A DNA stretch of 64,000 bases from a virus, in IMG/VR virus record IMGVR_UViG_3300043539_001475, positions 37,211 to 101,210 of that record; one strand, written 5' to 3'. The notes under the pieces are model-generated. The model was not told the origin of the DNA and ran no database searches. It worked only from the letters and a program-made list of their open reading frames with translations. This document shows positions 1-8,916 of the stretch, piece by piece; position 1 is the stretch's first letter; each line of letters begins with the position of its first letter. A program made the position numbers and the translations under genes.

Positions 1-409
1 GGCTAATGAAGTAGGAGACAAGATTGCAGGTAGTATGGTAGCAAAAGAGAAAATGAAAAAAGGTGGTGATTTTCCAGATTACGGAGAAACAGTAGATGCA
101 AAAGACATTGATTACGATATGAAAAGTTATTTTAATAGGACTAATAAAAAATTAGTGATAACTACTAAAGATAACAAGAAATCGAATGGTTCAGTTACCA
201 AATTCTACAATGATTTAATATTTGTGACAAAAGAAAAACACGATATTCCATTAAAAGATATTCGAAATGTAAAAATTTTGGAAGAAAAAATGGCTAAAGG
301 TGGTGTGACTAATAGAGGTGGTATTATGCTATTAGCTAAACAGATACGAAAAGAAAACGAAAGTTGGAAAGACGCATTAAAGAGAGCTGGAGAGCAATTG
401 AGAAAGTAG
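1..409 (+). CDS. Hypothetical protein, 5'-truncated by window edge
   Basis: The frame is open from position 2 to the stop at 409, and the first ATG (35) is internal to it, so the true start probably lies outside the window. The product is lysine-rich and soluble. Its C-terminal stretch (MLLAKQIRKENESWKDALKRAG) is a short basic W-x-DA-type helix that I have seen at the ends of Bacteroidota phage proteins, but I cannot name a family. A hairpin terminator follows at 437, so this is the last gene of its transcript. Confidence 0.6.
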   Translation, partial: ANEVGDKIAGSMVAKEKMKKGGDFPDYGETVDAKDIDYDMKSYFNRTNKKLVITTKDNKKSNGSVTKFYNDLIFVTKEKHDIPLKDIRNVKILEEKMAKGGVTNRGGIMLLAKQIRKENESWKDALKRAGEQLRK

Positions 410-436
410 TTTTCACGATGTAATCTCAATAAAAAA

Positions 437-466
437 AGGGCGGTATTAATTTACCACCCTTTTTTT
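437..466 (+). terminator. Rho-independent terminator
   Basis: The arms AGGGCGGTA (437-445) and TACCACCCT (452-460) form a 9-bp stem with one mismatch and a 6-nt loop, followed by a T run at 460-466. It closes the transcript of the truncated first gene. Confidence 0.8.
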
Positions 467-507
467 ATACATATAAAATAAAATAATAAAAACCTAATCT
501 AAATGCC

Positions 508-534
508 TTGATATTTAATAAATTATTATATTTG
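508..534 (+). promoter_or_regulatory. Bacteroidota-type promoter
   Basis: TTG (508-510), 16-nt spacer, TATATTTG (527-534). This matches the flavobacterial -33 TTG / -7 TAnnTTTG consensus with a spacer one base short of the usual 17-23. It follows a terminator and lies 32 nt upstream of the gene at 567, the start of the long rightward late region. Confidence 0.55.
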
Positions 535-566
535 CTAATTATATAAACTTTAAAAATAAAATTACT

Positions 567-1091
567 ATGGAAAAAATTAATGAATTACTAGGAAAATTAG
601 AAAACAGAGTTACTCCTGCAATTGCAAAAAGATTGAAAGGATATGAGGGGTTGAATCAAAAGGTTGCTTTAGCCGAAGCAGAACATTTAGAAAATCCAAC
701 TGACGAGTCAGAGGAATCATTAAACGATATTAAAGAATACGTTTCTGAAGTGTTAGATGATTTGATTGAAGATTTGGAAAATTTAGTAGAGGTTAAAAAT
801 AAAAAATCAGAGGAAAAAGCTGAACAACAAAAAGCTGAACAACAAAAAGCTGAACAACAAAAAGCTGAACAACAAAAAGCTGAAGCAGAAAAAGCTGAAG
901 CAGAAAAAGCTAAAGAGGAAAAAGCTCCCGTATCAGTAGAGCCGATAAAAGTAGTAGAAAAAGCAGAAGAGACCAAAACAGAAATTGTTAAGGAAAAGAA
1001 AAGTGGTCTTGGCGTGGTTGGACTAGTAATAGGTGTCGCTTTACTTATTGGTTCTGTCGGAGCATTTAATATAATGAAAACTAATAGATAG
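567..1091 (+). CDS. Coiled-coil protein with KAEQQ repeats and C-terminal membrane anchor
   Basis: 174 aa. Acidic helical N-terminal half, then perfect KAEQQ repeats grading into KAEAE (about residues 84-115), a charged linker, and one hydrophobic span at about 148-167 (GLGVVGLVIGVALLIGSVGA). The layout is a tail-anchored rod. It opens the late operon and its TAG stop overlaps the GTG of the next gene by one base. Function not recognised. Confidence 0.75.
   Translation: MEKINELLGKLENRVTPAIAKRLKGYEGLNQKVALAEAEHLENPTDESEESLNDIKEYVSEVLDDLIEDLENLVEVKNKKSEEKAEQQKAEQQKAEQQKAEQQKAEAEKAEAEKAKEEKAPVSVEPIKVVEKAEETKTEIVKEKKSGLGVVGLVIGVALLIGSVGAFNIMKTNR
832..891 (+). repeat. 15-bp coding tandem repeat (KAEQQ)
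   Basis: Identical 15-bp units (aaagctgaacaacaa) repeat head to tail inside the gene at 567 and grade into aaagctgaagcagaa units. They keep the reading frame and lengthen a charged helix. Confidence 0.85.
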
Positions 1092-1258
1092 TGGATACTA
1101 AAAAGAAAATAATTTTAGGTGTTGTTTTTGTCGTAGTCGCAATAGGCGGATTTGCGCTTACTAAATACCTTACAAGGAATACAAAGCGTTATAAATATAA
1201 TACAATAATACTACCAAAGGAAGACATTAAACCAATGTCATCCGAAGATGTACAATAA
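1091..1258 (+). CDS. Small single-span membrane protein (GTG start)
   Basis: 55 aa. GTG at 1091 overlaps the preceding stop codon, a translational coupling arrangement. Residues 1-6 are VDTKKK, followed by a membrane span of about 20 residues (IILGVVFVVVAIGGFALTKY) and a polar tail ending SSEDVQ. No family recognised. It is an N-anchored protein like dozens of others here. Confidence 0.65.
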   Translation: MDTKKKIILGVVFVVVAIGGFALTKYLTRNTKRYKYNTIILPKEDIKPMSSEDVQ

Positions 1259-1263
1259 AAAAT

Positions 1264-1977
1264 ATGGAAAAATTTACAAAATTAGACGATTTTAATATTT
1301 CTGATTTACCGTATAGATTTGTATTTGGTAAAGAAGACTACTCTTTACCTAATGTTAAACAAGCTAACGTAAAAACTCTTATTGATATAAAGACTAATTA
1401 TGGAAAATCCATAGAAAAGTGGTCTAATGTATTTGAGTTAGGTATTCCGATGTTATCTTCTTTTATAGCAGTGGAAAGCTCTGGTAAAATGGTAGGCAAA
1501 AATCAAGCAGGTGCAATAGGATTAACACAAGTTACTTCGGTATTAATTAGGGAATCTATTTCTAAATTTAAAATAATTACAAACGTAAATCTACCTCAGA
1601 TAGCGGAGTCGTCAATAAAACTAAAAGCACCTTTTTTATTATCCCTTACCCCAAATAACCAAAGTCTGTCTGCCTCAGAAACTTCTAAATTAGAGGCTCT
1701 ATTAAAATCAGATAGTGATTTTAATATTCTCATGGGTGCGTTAGGTTTAAGATGGGGGTTAGAAATTACAAAAGCATTAGGGAAGACTTATTTGCAAAAA
1801 GGAATAATTGCTTATAACCAAAGCGCTTATGGTGATATTTCTAGGTATAAAAATAAATATGTAAAAACAATAACCTTGTTTAAAGATAGAGGAATACCTA
1901 AAGAAACTAGAAATTATCTAGTTAAAATTTTAGGCATAGACGGATTCTTAGAGCTATATGCAAAGGAAAATATATAA
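1264..1977 (+). CDS. Lytic transglycosylase (SLT-like)
   Basis: 237 aa. The goose-lysozyme/SLT signature is clear: catalytic Glu71 in AVESSGKMVGKNQAGAIGLT, where the ES.. / N.AGA.GL pattern is typical, and a later AYNQSAYG motif. The enzyme cleaves the MurNAc-GlcNAc bond with 1,6-anhydro product formation. No signal peptide is visible, so it is likely virion-associated (entry) or released at lysis. It sits just upstream of the first fibre gene, which favours an entry role. Confidence 0.8.
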   Translation: MEKFTKLDDFNISDLPYRFVFGKEDYSLPNVKQANVKTLIDIKTNYGKSIEKWSNVFELGIPMLSSFIAVESSGKMVGKNQAGAIGLTQVTSVLIRESISKFKIITNVNLPQIAESSIKLKAPFLLSLTPNNQSLSASETSKLEALLKSDSDFNILMGALGLRWGLEITKALGKTYLQKGIIAYNQSAYGDISRYKNKYVKTITLFKDRGIPKETRNYLVKILGIDGFLELYAKENI

Positions 1978-1983
1978 AAAAAA

Positions 1984-4323
1984 ATGGTTCAATTTCTGAT
2001 TGTAAGTGGAAGCTTAAAAATAATTGACGGTACTAAAACTGTTGTTTTTATCGCCAAAAAGGATGTGTTTGCTATTAGCCAATCTCTTTATCAAGAAGTT
2101 CCAATTGCTGAAATTTACAACTTAAATATAGGCTATTTAGGATTAGTTTTCACTAGAAAGCTATCTGAATGTTTAGACCCAAATGGAGATGTTTTTACGG
2201 TAGATTCTTTTATAGTATTCGTAGAGACTTATCTGGGTTTTAATTCGGGCGGAATCCCTCAAACTATAAATCTTCAAGAAGTAACGGATAACGGTAATAC
2301 TACTACTAATTCAATAGAAGCAAACTCATTTATAAAAACTGGCGGTACTTCTTCTGAGATATTAATGGCAGACGGCTCTATTGTTACTGCTGGTGCAAAT
2401 ATTAGTATAAGTGGAGGTTTAATATCATCAAGTGGTGGAGGAGGTGCAGGAGGTAGTTCAGTTAATTTTTACTTGAACGGAAGTGTACCAAGTAGCGTAG
2501 CTACTTATTACCAAATAAGCACAACTCCAATTTTGGGAGCAGGAACAAATTTCACTAAAACGGGTAATGGGCTAATTGCCCAATTTTTAACGGATATTGG
2601 GAGTCCAAATAGATTAGATATTCCATCAGGAGCTTGGAACTTTGAAATGTTTTTCAATATGTCATCAAATGGAGGTACTCCTAAATTTTATATAGATTTG
2701 TTGACGTATGACGGAAGTACATTTACAACAATATCTAGTGGTATTTTAAATCCAGAATTTATAAGTGGAGGAACGACAGTTGATTTATATTTAACTTCAT
2801 TAGCAGTGCCACAAACAACTATATCAGCAACCGATAGATTTGCAGTTAGGGTATATATAGTTAATAATTCAGGCGAAAGAACAGCTACACTGCATACTGA
2901 GAACGGCAATCTTTGTGAAATCATTACTACTTTATCTTATGGGATAACTTCTTTAAATGGTCTAACTGTCAATTCGCAGAATTTTGTCACTAGTACAAGC
3001 GGAACTGATTTTAATATAGTTTCAAGTGGAAATACGCATAAATTTGATATGCCTAGTGCAAGCACATCAGCAAGAGGACTTGTTACGGTAAATAACCAAT
3101 CATTTTCAGGACTAAAAACCTTTACGGATAATATTATAGTAAATACAATTAGAGTATGGAGAGGTGATAATAATTCTGCCACTAATATAGGAATTGGTTT
3201 AGATACATTAATTGGTAGTACGGGAAATCAAAATACAGCTATTGGTTATCAAGCATCATCTTCTTTACTATCAGCTAGTAGTTTTGCTACAGCACTTGGC
3301 TATCAAGCCCTAAAAAACATTTTAGGAAATAACAATACTGGAATTGGACATAGCGCAGGCTCATTAATTACTAATGGTTTTCAGAATACATTTATTGGGG
3401 CGCTATCAGGCGCTGTTATTGGGCAATTAATATCTGCTCAAAATAGTACTGCCATAGGTTATAATGCGTTTACAACTAAAAATAATCAAGTTGTTTTAGG
3501 TAATGCACTTGTCACTGAAACTGTATTGCGTGGAAAAATTGATTTAGATAGTGTACCAACAACAAGTGCAGGAACGTATGATATTTTAACAAGAAATATA
3601 TCTACTGGAATTATTGAAAAAATACTGTCAAGTAGTTTACAAATAACATTATCTGCTATTGGTTCAAATCCTAATGAAAATGGGTCTACAATAACTGGTA
3701 CGGTATTAAATTTACAACCCGCAAATGCTTCATTTGGAGGTGTAATCACAACGGGTACACAAACTATTGCAGGAGCAAAAACATTATCTACTGCACCGAA
3801 GCTAAGTTCATTGACTGCTTCTGAAATATTGGCTTTGGACGCTAGTAATAACATTCAATCTTTGGCAGTAGCTACATATCCAAATTTAACTGAATTAAGT
3901 TATGTGAAAGGAGTTACAAGTGCTGTTCAGACACAAATTGATGGGAAATTAACATCTCCAACTTTCATAGATTATTCTGCAACATCTACAGTAGTAGGTT
4001 GGACAACATTCACACAAAAAACAATAAGATATTCGGTAATTGGAAAATTATTGATTGTAGAATACTTTATTAGTGGTATATCTAATGCTACAACAACATC
4101 TTTCACATTACCACTAGCTTCTGCTACTGTAAGTGGTATGATTTGGGCAAATAACAATCAAACACAAAATAATGCAGTCAGTTATATGGGTTATTCAAAT
4201 GTTCTTTCAAATAGTTCAACTGCTACATTTGGTTATTATCCAACTGGCTCAACTATTACTGCAACTTGGACTGCAGGTGGAACAAAGACTATAAGGGGCT
4301 TATTAACAATAGAAATAGCATAA
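1984..4323 (+). CDS. Receptor-binding fibre with shared N-terminal anchor domain
   Basis: 779 aa. Residues 1-86 (IVSGSLKI... to VETYLGF) match in pattern the N-terminal domains of the genes at 37436, 37706 and 40009, so this is probably a virion attachment module. Next come a Gly/Ser hinge (GGGGAGG), a beta-rich region (about 160-320), a YadA-head-like stretch with NTAIGYQA / NTGIGHSAG / NSTAIGYNA turns (about 415-505), and a C-terminal beta domain with an IPTTSAG-like motif also found in the giant fibres. No signal peptide or outer-membrane barrel, so a viral fibre rather than a host autotransporter. Confidence 0.75.
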   Translation: MVQFLIVSGSLKIIDGTKTVVFIAKKDVFAISQSLYQEVPIAEIYNLNIGYLGLVFTRKLSECLDPNGDVFTVDSFIVFVETYLGFNSGGIPQTINLQEVTDNGNTTTNSIEANSFIKTGGTSSEILMADGSIVTAGANISISGGLISSSGGGGAGGSSVNFYLNGSVPSSVATYYQISTTPILGAGTNFTKTGNGLIAQFLTDIGSPNRLDIPSGAWNFEMFFNMSSNGGTPKFYIDLLTYDGSTFTTISSGILNPEFISGGTTVDLYLTSLAVPQTTISATDRFAVRVYIVNNSGERTATLHTENGNLCEIITTLSYGITSLNGLTVNSQNFVTSTSGTDFNIVSSGNTHKFDMPSASTSARGLVTVNNQSFSGLKTFTDNIIVNTIRVWRGDNNSATNIGIGLDTLIGSTGNQNTAIGYQASSSLLSASSFATALGYQALKNILGNNNTGIGHSAGSLITNGFQNTFIGALSGAVIGQLISAQNSTAIGYNAFTTKNNQVVLGNALVTETVLRGKIDLDSVPTTSAGTYDILTRNISTGIIEKILSSSLQITLSAIGSNPNENGSTITGTVLNLQPANASFGGVITTGTQTIAGAKTLSTAPKLSSLTASEILALDASNNIQSLAVATYPNLTELSYVKGVTSAVQTQIDGKLTSPTFIDYSATSTVVGWTTFTQKTIRYSVIGKLLIVEYFISGISNATTTSFTLPLASATVSGMIWANNNQTQNNAVSYMGYSNVLSNSSTATFGYYPTGSTITATWTAGGTKTIRGLLTIEIA

Positions 4324-4325
4324 TT

Positions 4326-4646
4326 ATGAACTACTATAGATATAACGAAAATTTTGAATATATAGGGGTAACAGAAACGGAACCTACTGATTCTTTATGG
4401 ACTAATACCGACTATATTGATTCATTTATTAAACCAATGTTTATTAACGGTTCTTGGATTGAAGGGGCTTCTATTGAAGAGTTAGCAGAAGCAAAAATCG
4501 AAGAAAACAAACAAAAGGATTTTGCTTGTTACAATGAACTTTTGAAAACTGATTGGTATTTTATTAGGAAGCAAGATATTGGGGCAGAAATTCCTCAATA
4601 CATAATTGACGAGCGAAATGCAATAAGACAAAAATACGCATACTAA
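4326..4646 (+). CDS. Fibre-assembly-chaperone-like protein
   Basis: 106 aa from the ATG at 4326, two bases after the fibre stop; an upstream in-frame start would overlap the fibre. The KPMF..G.W.EGAS.EEL pattern followed by LLKTDWYFIRKQDIGAEIP..I..ERNAIR is typical of small proteins encoded right after phage tail-fibre genes and thought to help fibre folding. Its position fits. Confidence 0.65.
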   Translation: MNYYRYNENFEYIGVTETEPTDSLWTNTDYIDSFIKPMFINGSWIEGASIEELAEAKIEENKQKDFACYNELLKTDWYFIRKQDIGAEIPQYIIDERNAIRQKYAY

Positions 4647-4669
4647 TTTAGATAAAATAAATAATAAAC

Positions 4670-4682
4670 AGGTATAATACCT
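4670..4682. promoter_or_regulatory. 13-bp perfect palindrome
   Basis: AGGTAT-A-ATACCT lies in the 53-base gap between the fibre chaperone and the gene at 4700. It could be an operator or a small RNA hairpin. No T run follows, so it is not a standard terminator. Confidence 0.35.
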
Positions 4683-4699
4683 TAATGGCAGAATAAAAA

Positions 4700-4993
4700 A
4701 TGGCTTATAAAATATTACCATATTCCTTTCTACAAGCAATAAAGCTTAATGTAACAATTAAGCCTTCAACTAATATTTTTAAAAAAATTGATGTTTTCAA
4801 GAAGGGTAATAAAGTCGCTAGTATAGGTGCAAGGGGAATGAATGATTACCCTACTTACATGGAAAAAGAAAAAAAAGGATACTACGAAAAGGGGTATGCA
4901 AGTAAAAGACGAAAATTGTATAAAGAAAGACACGAGAAAGACCGACACGTTATTGGAAGTGCTGGATATTATGCAGATAAAATATTATGGTAA
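4700..4993 (+). CDS. DUF5754-like basic protein
   Basis: 97 aa. The order YKILPYS, IKPS..KKIDVFKKG, IGARGMNDYPTY, RRKLYKERHEKDR and GYYADKILW matches a small conserved basic family I know from viruses and phage-like elements (DUF5754 is my best guess). Very basic, possibly nucleic-acid binding. It is followed immediately by the GH108 gene. Confidence 0.6.
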   Translation: MAYKILPYSFLQAIKLNVTIKPSTNIFKKIDVFKKGNKVASIGARGMNDYPTYMEKEKKGYYEKGYASKRRKLYKERHEKDRHVIGSAGYYADKILW

Positions 4994-5659
4994 ATGGCAG
5001 ATTATAAAAACATCGTTAGCTTTATAAAAGCAAGAGAGGGCGGTTTAAGTTCCGCCACAACAGATACGGCAAGTAGAAATTCTTCTAACTGTGGAAATGG
5101 CAGTAATATGAAACCTTATCATACAAACAAAGGAGTTACTTGGACAACTTTTACTTCTTTAGCAAGCAAATTAGGTTACAGTGCAACTTGCTCTAATTTC
5201 ATGGCAATGCCAGATAGTATATGGTTGAAAATTTATAGAAGCTCTTATTGGAATCCAATGATGGGAGATAAAATTAAAAATCAGGCTGTTGCAAATGTTT
5301 TTGTGGAAATGGCATGGGGTTCTGGAGTGGGCGGTGCGACAAATGCTTTAAAGAAATTTTTCATTTCTAATTACAATAAAAGCTTTGTGGATGTTAGTGA
5401 AATGGTTAAGTATGTAAATGAGTTAGATTCAGAAGGCAAAAGCTCTGATTTATTTGAAAAATTAAATACTTATAGAAAATCTTTTTATAAAAGTCTTGGT
5501 CAGCCAGCAAATCTTACGGGATGGATAAATAGGTTAAACGCTTTCTATATTGTTAATAAACCTTATGCAATTAGCAAAAAAGAAAAAAAAATCGGAATTT
5601 TGGCAATATTATTAGTTATTATAGGAGGGTTATATTTATATAAAAAATTAAAGAAATAG
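4994..5659 (+). CDS. GH108-like lysozyme with C-terminal membrane anchor
   Basis: 221 aa, starting directly after the previous stop. FIKAREGGLS places the catalytic Glu at residue 15, followed by NKGVTWTTF, the WKIYRSSYWNPMMGD-type region and an AWGSG segment: the GH108 (N-acetylmuramidase) layout. The usual family ends near residue 180. Here a hydrophobic span (GILAILLVIIGGLYLY) and KKLKK tail follow, anchoring the enzyme in a membrane. A tail-anchored lysozyme suits a membrane-containing virion or an inner-membrane lysis protein. Confidence 0.8.
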   Translation: MADYKNIVSFIKAREGGLSSATTDTASRNSSNCGNGSNMKPYHTNKGVTWTTFTSLASKLGYSATCSNFMAMPDSIWLKIYRSSYWNPMMGDKIKNQAVANVFVEMAWGSGVGGATNALKKFFISNYNKSFVDVSEMVKYVNELDSEGKSSDLFEKLNTYRKSFYKSLGQPANLTGWINRLNAFYIVNKPYAISKKEKKIGILAILLVIIGGLYLYKKLKK

Positions 5660-5661
5660 TT

Positions 5662-5829
5662 ATGTTAGAAAAAAAACAACAACAGGAAAATATCAAAATA
5701 GAAGTAGAGTCACAGCTACATAAACATTTATCAACTATATTTGTAGTTGTAGGCATTATGTCATTTAGTTTAGGAATCATTGTTAATTGGTACACAATAA
5801 AGAGATTAAAATCAGGAGGTCAATCGTGA
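5662..5829 (+). CDS. Small membrane protein
   Basis: 55 aa from ATG 5662, two bases after the lysozyme gene. Polar Gln-rich N-terminus, one span at about residues 24-42 (TIFVVVGIMSFSLGIIVNW), then a basic tail. Its end overlaps the GTG of the next gene (GTGA). Confidence 0.65.
   Translation: MLEKKQQQENIKIEVESQLHKHLSTIFVVVGIMSFSLGIIVNWYTIKRLKSGGQS
5814..5828 (+). promoter_or_regulatory. Strong Shine-Dalgarno before GTG start
   Basis: AGGAGGT at 5814-5820 precedes a GTG at 5826 by 5 nt. A full SD is unusual among the A-rich leaders of this window. It fixes the start of the next gene at 5826 rather than at an upstream in-frame TTG. Confidence 0.65.
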
Positions 5830-6233
5830 AAATAGATGGCAAAATAATTGATTCTAAAGGCGAAGCATTAGCATTAGCTAGCGTTACTATTCAAGATGGT
5901 ACTCGTGCTAAAAAACTAGGAGTTTCAGCAGACTTGGACGGTAATTTCACTCTAGAAAATGAAATCATAGAGCCAGATTCTGTCTTTATGATTAGCTATA
6001 TAGGGTATGAACCAAAGTTGCTTAAAGCAAGCGAGTTAAATGGTAAAACTGTAAAGTTATTAGAATCATTAGAGGAATTACCAGAATTAACAATAATTGG
6101 CAGACCTAAACCAAATATACCAATAGTGGAAAAAGTAGATTTTAAAAAAAAATCAGTAAAAAACAATCAAGTTTACGCAGGATTAGGTGTGTTAGCAGGA
6201 ATATTGTTAATTATAAAATCAGTAAAAAAATAA
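5826..6233 (+). CDS. CarboxypepD_reg-like beta-sandwich protein, tail-anchored
   Basis: 135 aa. Residues 1-80 show the carboxypeptidase-regulatory-like pattern common in Bacteroidota envelope proteins: GKIIDSKGEALALASVTIQDG...GVSADLDGNFTL...ISYIGYEP, ending in a KTVKLLE strand. A short hydrophobic span (GVLAGILLIIKSV) and KK tail anchor it. Possibly a virion beta-sandwich displayed from a membrane. Confidence 0.65.
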   Translation: MKIDGKIIDSKGEALALASVTIQDGTRAKKLGVSADLDGNFTLENEIIEPDSVFMISYIGYEPKLLKASELNGKTVKLLESLEELPELTIIGRPKPNIPIVEKVDFKKKSVKNNQVYAGLGVLAGILLIIKSVKK

Positions 6234-6242
6234 ATAAATAAA

Positions 6243-6593
6243 ATGGAAGGACAAGCACCAGATTTAATGGTAGAAACAATAGTTGCACCATCACCAATAG
6301 CATTAGCTACAACAGTAGCACCAGTAGCACAAGTGACGACACAAGCCCCACAAAATTATGAGGATGGCGGAGTGTTTGAGGGAAGGACAAAATCAAAGTG
6401 GAAAATGGTTGATATTTTTATTATGTCGCTTTGGATTATAGCACCTATTTACATTATTATGTACAATAGAAAAGCAATCAAAAAATTAGACGAACAGCCA
6501 ACTGTCGAAGAGTTTGAAACAATGGTTGGAGATATAGAAGAAGTGAGATATAATCTCAAAAAAGAACTTGGCGATAAATATAAAAATATATAA
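6243..6593 (+). CDS. Small membrane protein
   Basis: 116 aa. Ala/Pro/Thr-rich N-terminus with repeated VAPSP / VAPVAQ / QAPQ, one span around residues 58-77 (MVDIFIMSLWIIAPIYIIMY) and an acidic helical C-terminus. No family recognised. Confidence 0.65.
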   Translation: MEGQAPDLMVETIVAPSPIALATTVAPVAQVTTQAPQNYEDGGVFEGRTKSKWKMVDIFIMSLWIIAPIYIIMYNRKAIKKLDEQPTVEEFETMVGDIEEVRYNLKKELGDKYKNI

Positions 6594-6596
6594 ATT

Positions 6597-7202
6597 GTGA
6601 GTAAAATAGCAGTAGATAACGAAAGCATATTTAGTGGAGGTATTGGCGTTCAACTGAATAAAATATTATTAGATTATAATAAAATTACAGAACAAGATTT
6701 AATACAGTTAGAAAAAATTAAAAAACAAAAAATTATTTTAACAAAGGATTTTGTAAATTATAAAGTAGGAGATATTTTGGAAGTTAAATTCTTTCCTAAT
6801 TTATTAAGGAGCGAACCGCCAAGTTTTTTAGTGATAGATGAAAAATTAGGTTCTCCTAAATATGGATTTGGAGGTAGAGGTTCTACTCCTTTTTATGAGA
6901 TTTATAAAGAAAAAGAAAAAGAAAAAATAGCAGATGTAAATTCAAGTCCACAACCAAAGGTGATGCCACAACCAAAGGTGATACCACTGATGTGGCTACC
7001 AGCACCAATAACTGAAGCAGTAAAGCAACAAAATTTAAAAATGCGAGATACTTTAACCGCAGAAGATAAGTTTTACGAAAAATTAGGTATAAAATACCAT
7101 AATACGCACATGTTTGGTCGCCCTTCAAGAAGAAAAGGCAGACTTTTGGTAGCACTAGCTTTAGTAGCAGGATATTTCGCATACAAAAAATTTAAAAAAT
7201 AA
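6597..7202 (+). CDS. Tail-anchored hypothetical protein
   Basis: 201 aa, GTG start four bases after the previous stop. The soluble N-terminal part includes a VGDILEVKFF beta segment. A QPKVMPQPKVIP mini-repeat lies near residue 120, and the C-terminus is a span ending VAGYFAYKKFKK. The next gene ends in almost the same GYFAYKKFKN anchor, so the two share a membrane-anchoring module. Confidence 0.65.
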   Translation: MSKIAVDNESIFSGGIGVQLNKILLDYNKITEQDLIQLEKIKKQKIILTKDFVNYKVGDILEVKFFPNLLRSEPPSFLVIDEKLGSPKYGFGGRGSTPFYEIYKEKEKEKIADVNSSPQPKVMPQPKVIPLMWLPAPITEAVKQQNLKMRDTLTAEDKFYEKLGIKYHNTHMFGRPSRRKGRLLVALALVAGYFAYKKFKK

Positions 7203-7224
7203 AAAAAATTTAAAAATTAAGATT

Positions 7225-7701
7225 ATGAAAATACAATTTATAAAAGATTATACATTAACGGTTGATAATCCGTCTTGCAAAAATGGAATGATAGGTTGTC
7301 AACCAAGTACAACGACAAACTTTAAATTAGGTCAAATTGTTTCGGGTGGAATTAGAGGAGGAAGTTTAGATAGTAAAAATTTCTATATTGATTATGGTAA
7401 TTATACTAATGCAATTCCTCTTGAGTATCTCAAAGTATTAAATGATGACGGAACTCCTTACGGGAATCCAAATAACATGGGCAATAACCAAACAAACCAA
7501 GTTGCACCAAAAAAATTATTTCCTACTACACAAAATACAATTAAAACAATTCAACCAATATCTGTAATAGACCCTAAACTTGCCCAACAAATTAGCGAAC
7601 AAATGGATAAAGAGGATAAAAAACGAAGACAAATAAAATTTGGAATTGTGTTATTAGCAATAGCATTAGGCTATTTCGCATACAAAAAATTTAAAAATTA
7701 A
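7225..7701 (+). CDS. Tail-anchored hypothetical protein
   Basis: 158 aa. The soluble domain contains NPSCKNGMIGCQP (two Cys), then a Pro/Gln linker, a basic helix and a C-terminal span (FGIVLLAIALGYFAY) with KKFKN tail, like the preceding gene. Function unknown. Confidence 0.65.
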   Translation: MKIQFIKDYTLTVDNPSCKNGMIGCQPSTTTNFKLGQIVSGGIRGGSLDSKNFYIDYGNYTNAIPLEYLKVLNDDGTPYGNPNNMGNNQTNQVAPKKLFPTTQNTIKTIQPISVIDPKLAQQISEQMDKEDKKRRQIKFGIVLLAIALGYFAYKKFKN

Positions 7702-7705
7702 CATT

Positions 7706-7843
7706 ATGGCAAAAGAAATAAATGGGTATTTCAAAGCAATGTTGGAAGCCAAAAAGGAAAAATCATCATCGTTTACTTATAATGGTAAAACTTATGTAGC
7801 TTCAAAAACAAAAACTGGAATGACAGTATATAAGGCTAAATAA
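7706..7843 (+). CDS. Small basic protein (FTYNGKTY motif)
   Basis: 45 aa from ATG 7706. The pattern F.KAMLEAKKEK...SFTYNGKTYV...TKTGMTVYKAK recurs in tiny basic proteins of many Bacteroidota viruses, often near structural genes. Role unknown; possibly DNA- or virion-associated. Confidence 0.6.
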   Translation: MAKEINGYFKAMLEAKKEKSSSFTYNGKTYVASKTKTGMTVYKAK

Positions 7844-7855
7844 ATTATTTATTAG

Positions 7856-8452
7856 ATGGCAACTTTAACAAAATCAGATTACGATAAGATGACTAATGAA
7901 CAATTAGTTGCTTATTTAGATAAAGTAGATAAAAGCACATTTAATGGCTATGTAGATGCTGATACAAAAGTGAGATATTTTGTAGATAAGTATGGAGAGG
8001 CTTTTATTAATGCAATAAAGGGTACTGGATTATTTTTAAGTGGAATTATGGCACAATCAATTCTTGAGAGTGGTTATGGAAGGAATTTACCCACTGATAA
8101 AAAAACGGGTGCTTTAAGCAATAATTTTGCAGGAATAAAATACAATCCTAATGTTCACGATGCTTTTGTTGTAATTGACACAAACGAATTTGTAAATGGG
8201 AAAAAAGTCCTTTTTAAAGATGTTAAATTTGCTAAATTTACAAATGCAACAGAGGGTATAAAACAGCATTTTAAAGTTTTACTTGCTGATAGGTATAAAA
8301 AAGCTAGGACTAATGCTAAAAGCCCAGAAGAGCAAGTTAAAATGATAATTGAGGCAGGGTATGCAACAGCAAATCCTACCACATACGTCAATCTTTTAAA
8401 AGGCAATATTGCAAGGATTAGAAAATTACTGCCTTTTGGTAAAATCGAATAA
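7856..8452 (+). CDS. GH73 glucosaminidase-like muralytic enzyme
   Basis: 198 aa. GIMAQSILESGYGRN puts the catalytic Glu at residue 71, followed by NNFAGIKYNP and, near the C-terminus, GYATANPTTYVNLLKGNI: the FlgJ/LytG-type endo-beta-N-acetylglucosaminidase layout. No signal peptide. It is the third glycan-cleaving enzyme in 7 kb. Confidence 0.8.
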   Translation: MATLTKSDYDKMTNEQLVAYLDKVDKSTFNGYVDADTKVRYFVDKYGEAFINAIKGTGLFLSGIMAQSILESGYGRNLPTDKKTGALSNNFAGIKYNPNVHDAFVVIDTNEFVNGKKVLFKDVKFAKFTNATEGIKQHFKVLLADRYKKARTNAKSPEEQVKMIIEAGYATANPTTYVNLLKGNIARIRKLLPFGKIE

Positions 8453-8462
8453 TAATTACAAA

Positions 8463-8618
8463 ATGAAAAAAGCATTATCCTATACATTGTTAGCACTTGG
8501 GCTAGGTTTAGTTTCATATTCTACATTCCTAATTATTAAAAAACTTAGTGATGCAAGAATAGACTCTAGAACTGTTACAGTTGAAGAAGCAATGGAAGAA
8601 TTAAAAAAATCAAGATAA
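8463..8618 (+). CDS. Small N-anchored membrane protein
   Basis: 51 aa from ATG 8463; an upstream in-frame TTG would overlap the glucosaminidase. MKK, then a span (ALSYTLLALGLGLVSYSTFLII) and a charged helical tail ending EEAMEELKKSR. Confidence 0.6.
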   Translation: MKKALSYTLLALGLGLVSYSTFLIIKKLSDARIDSRTVTVEEAMEELKKSR

Positions 8619-8640
8619 AAAAACCAAAAAAACTAACAAC

Positions 8641-8904
8641 ATGAAAAACGGAGGATTAAGAGCAATTTGCATACCTAAAAAAGATATTTCTAAAATGGGC
8701 TTTGACCCAAAGTATTTTAGCTATTATGTAAATATTACTTATACAGAAAAAAATGAGGTGATAACGCTTAAAAATTGCAAAGCAGTTGAAGACTTAGAAG
8801 ACGAAGAAGAAACTCTTTATTTTTCAGAAGGGAATAACACCATATTGCTAATTAGAGCTTCTGATAACCCAAAGGCTATAATTAAAAAAGTATTTTTAAA
8901 TTAA
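8641..8904 (+). CDS. Hypothetical soluble protein
   Basis: 87 aa, alternating beta-type segments and an acidic loop (DLEDEEETLYF). No motif recognised. Tightly spaced before the PAP2 gene. Confidence 0.55.
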   Translation: MKNGGLRAICIPKKDISKMGFDPKYFSYYVNITYTEKNEVITLKNCKAVEDLEDEEETLYFSEGNNTILLIRASDNPKAIIKKVFLN

Positions 8905-8916
8905 AAAAATCTAAAT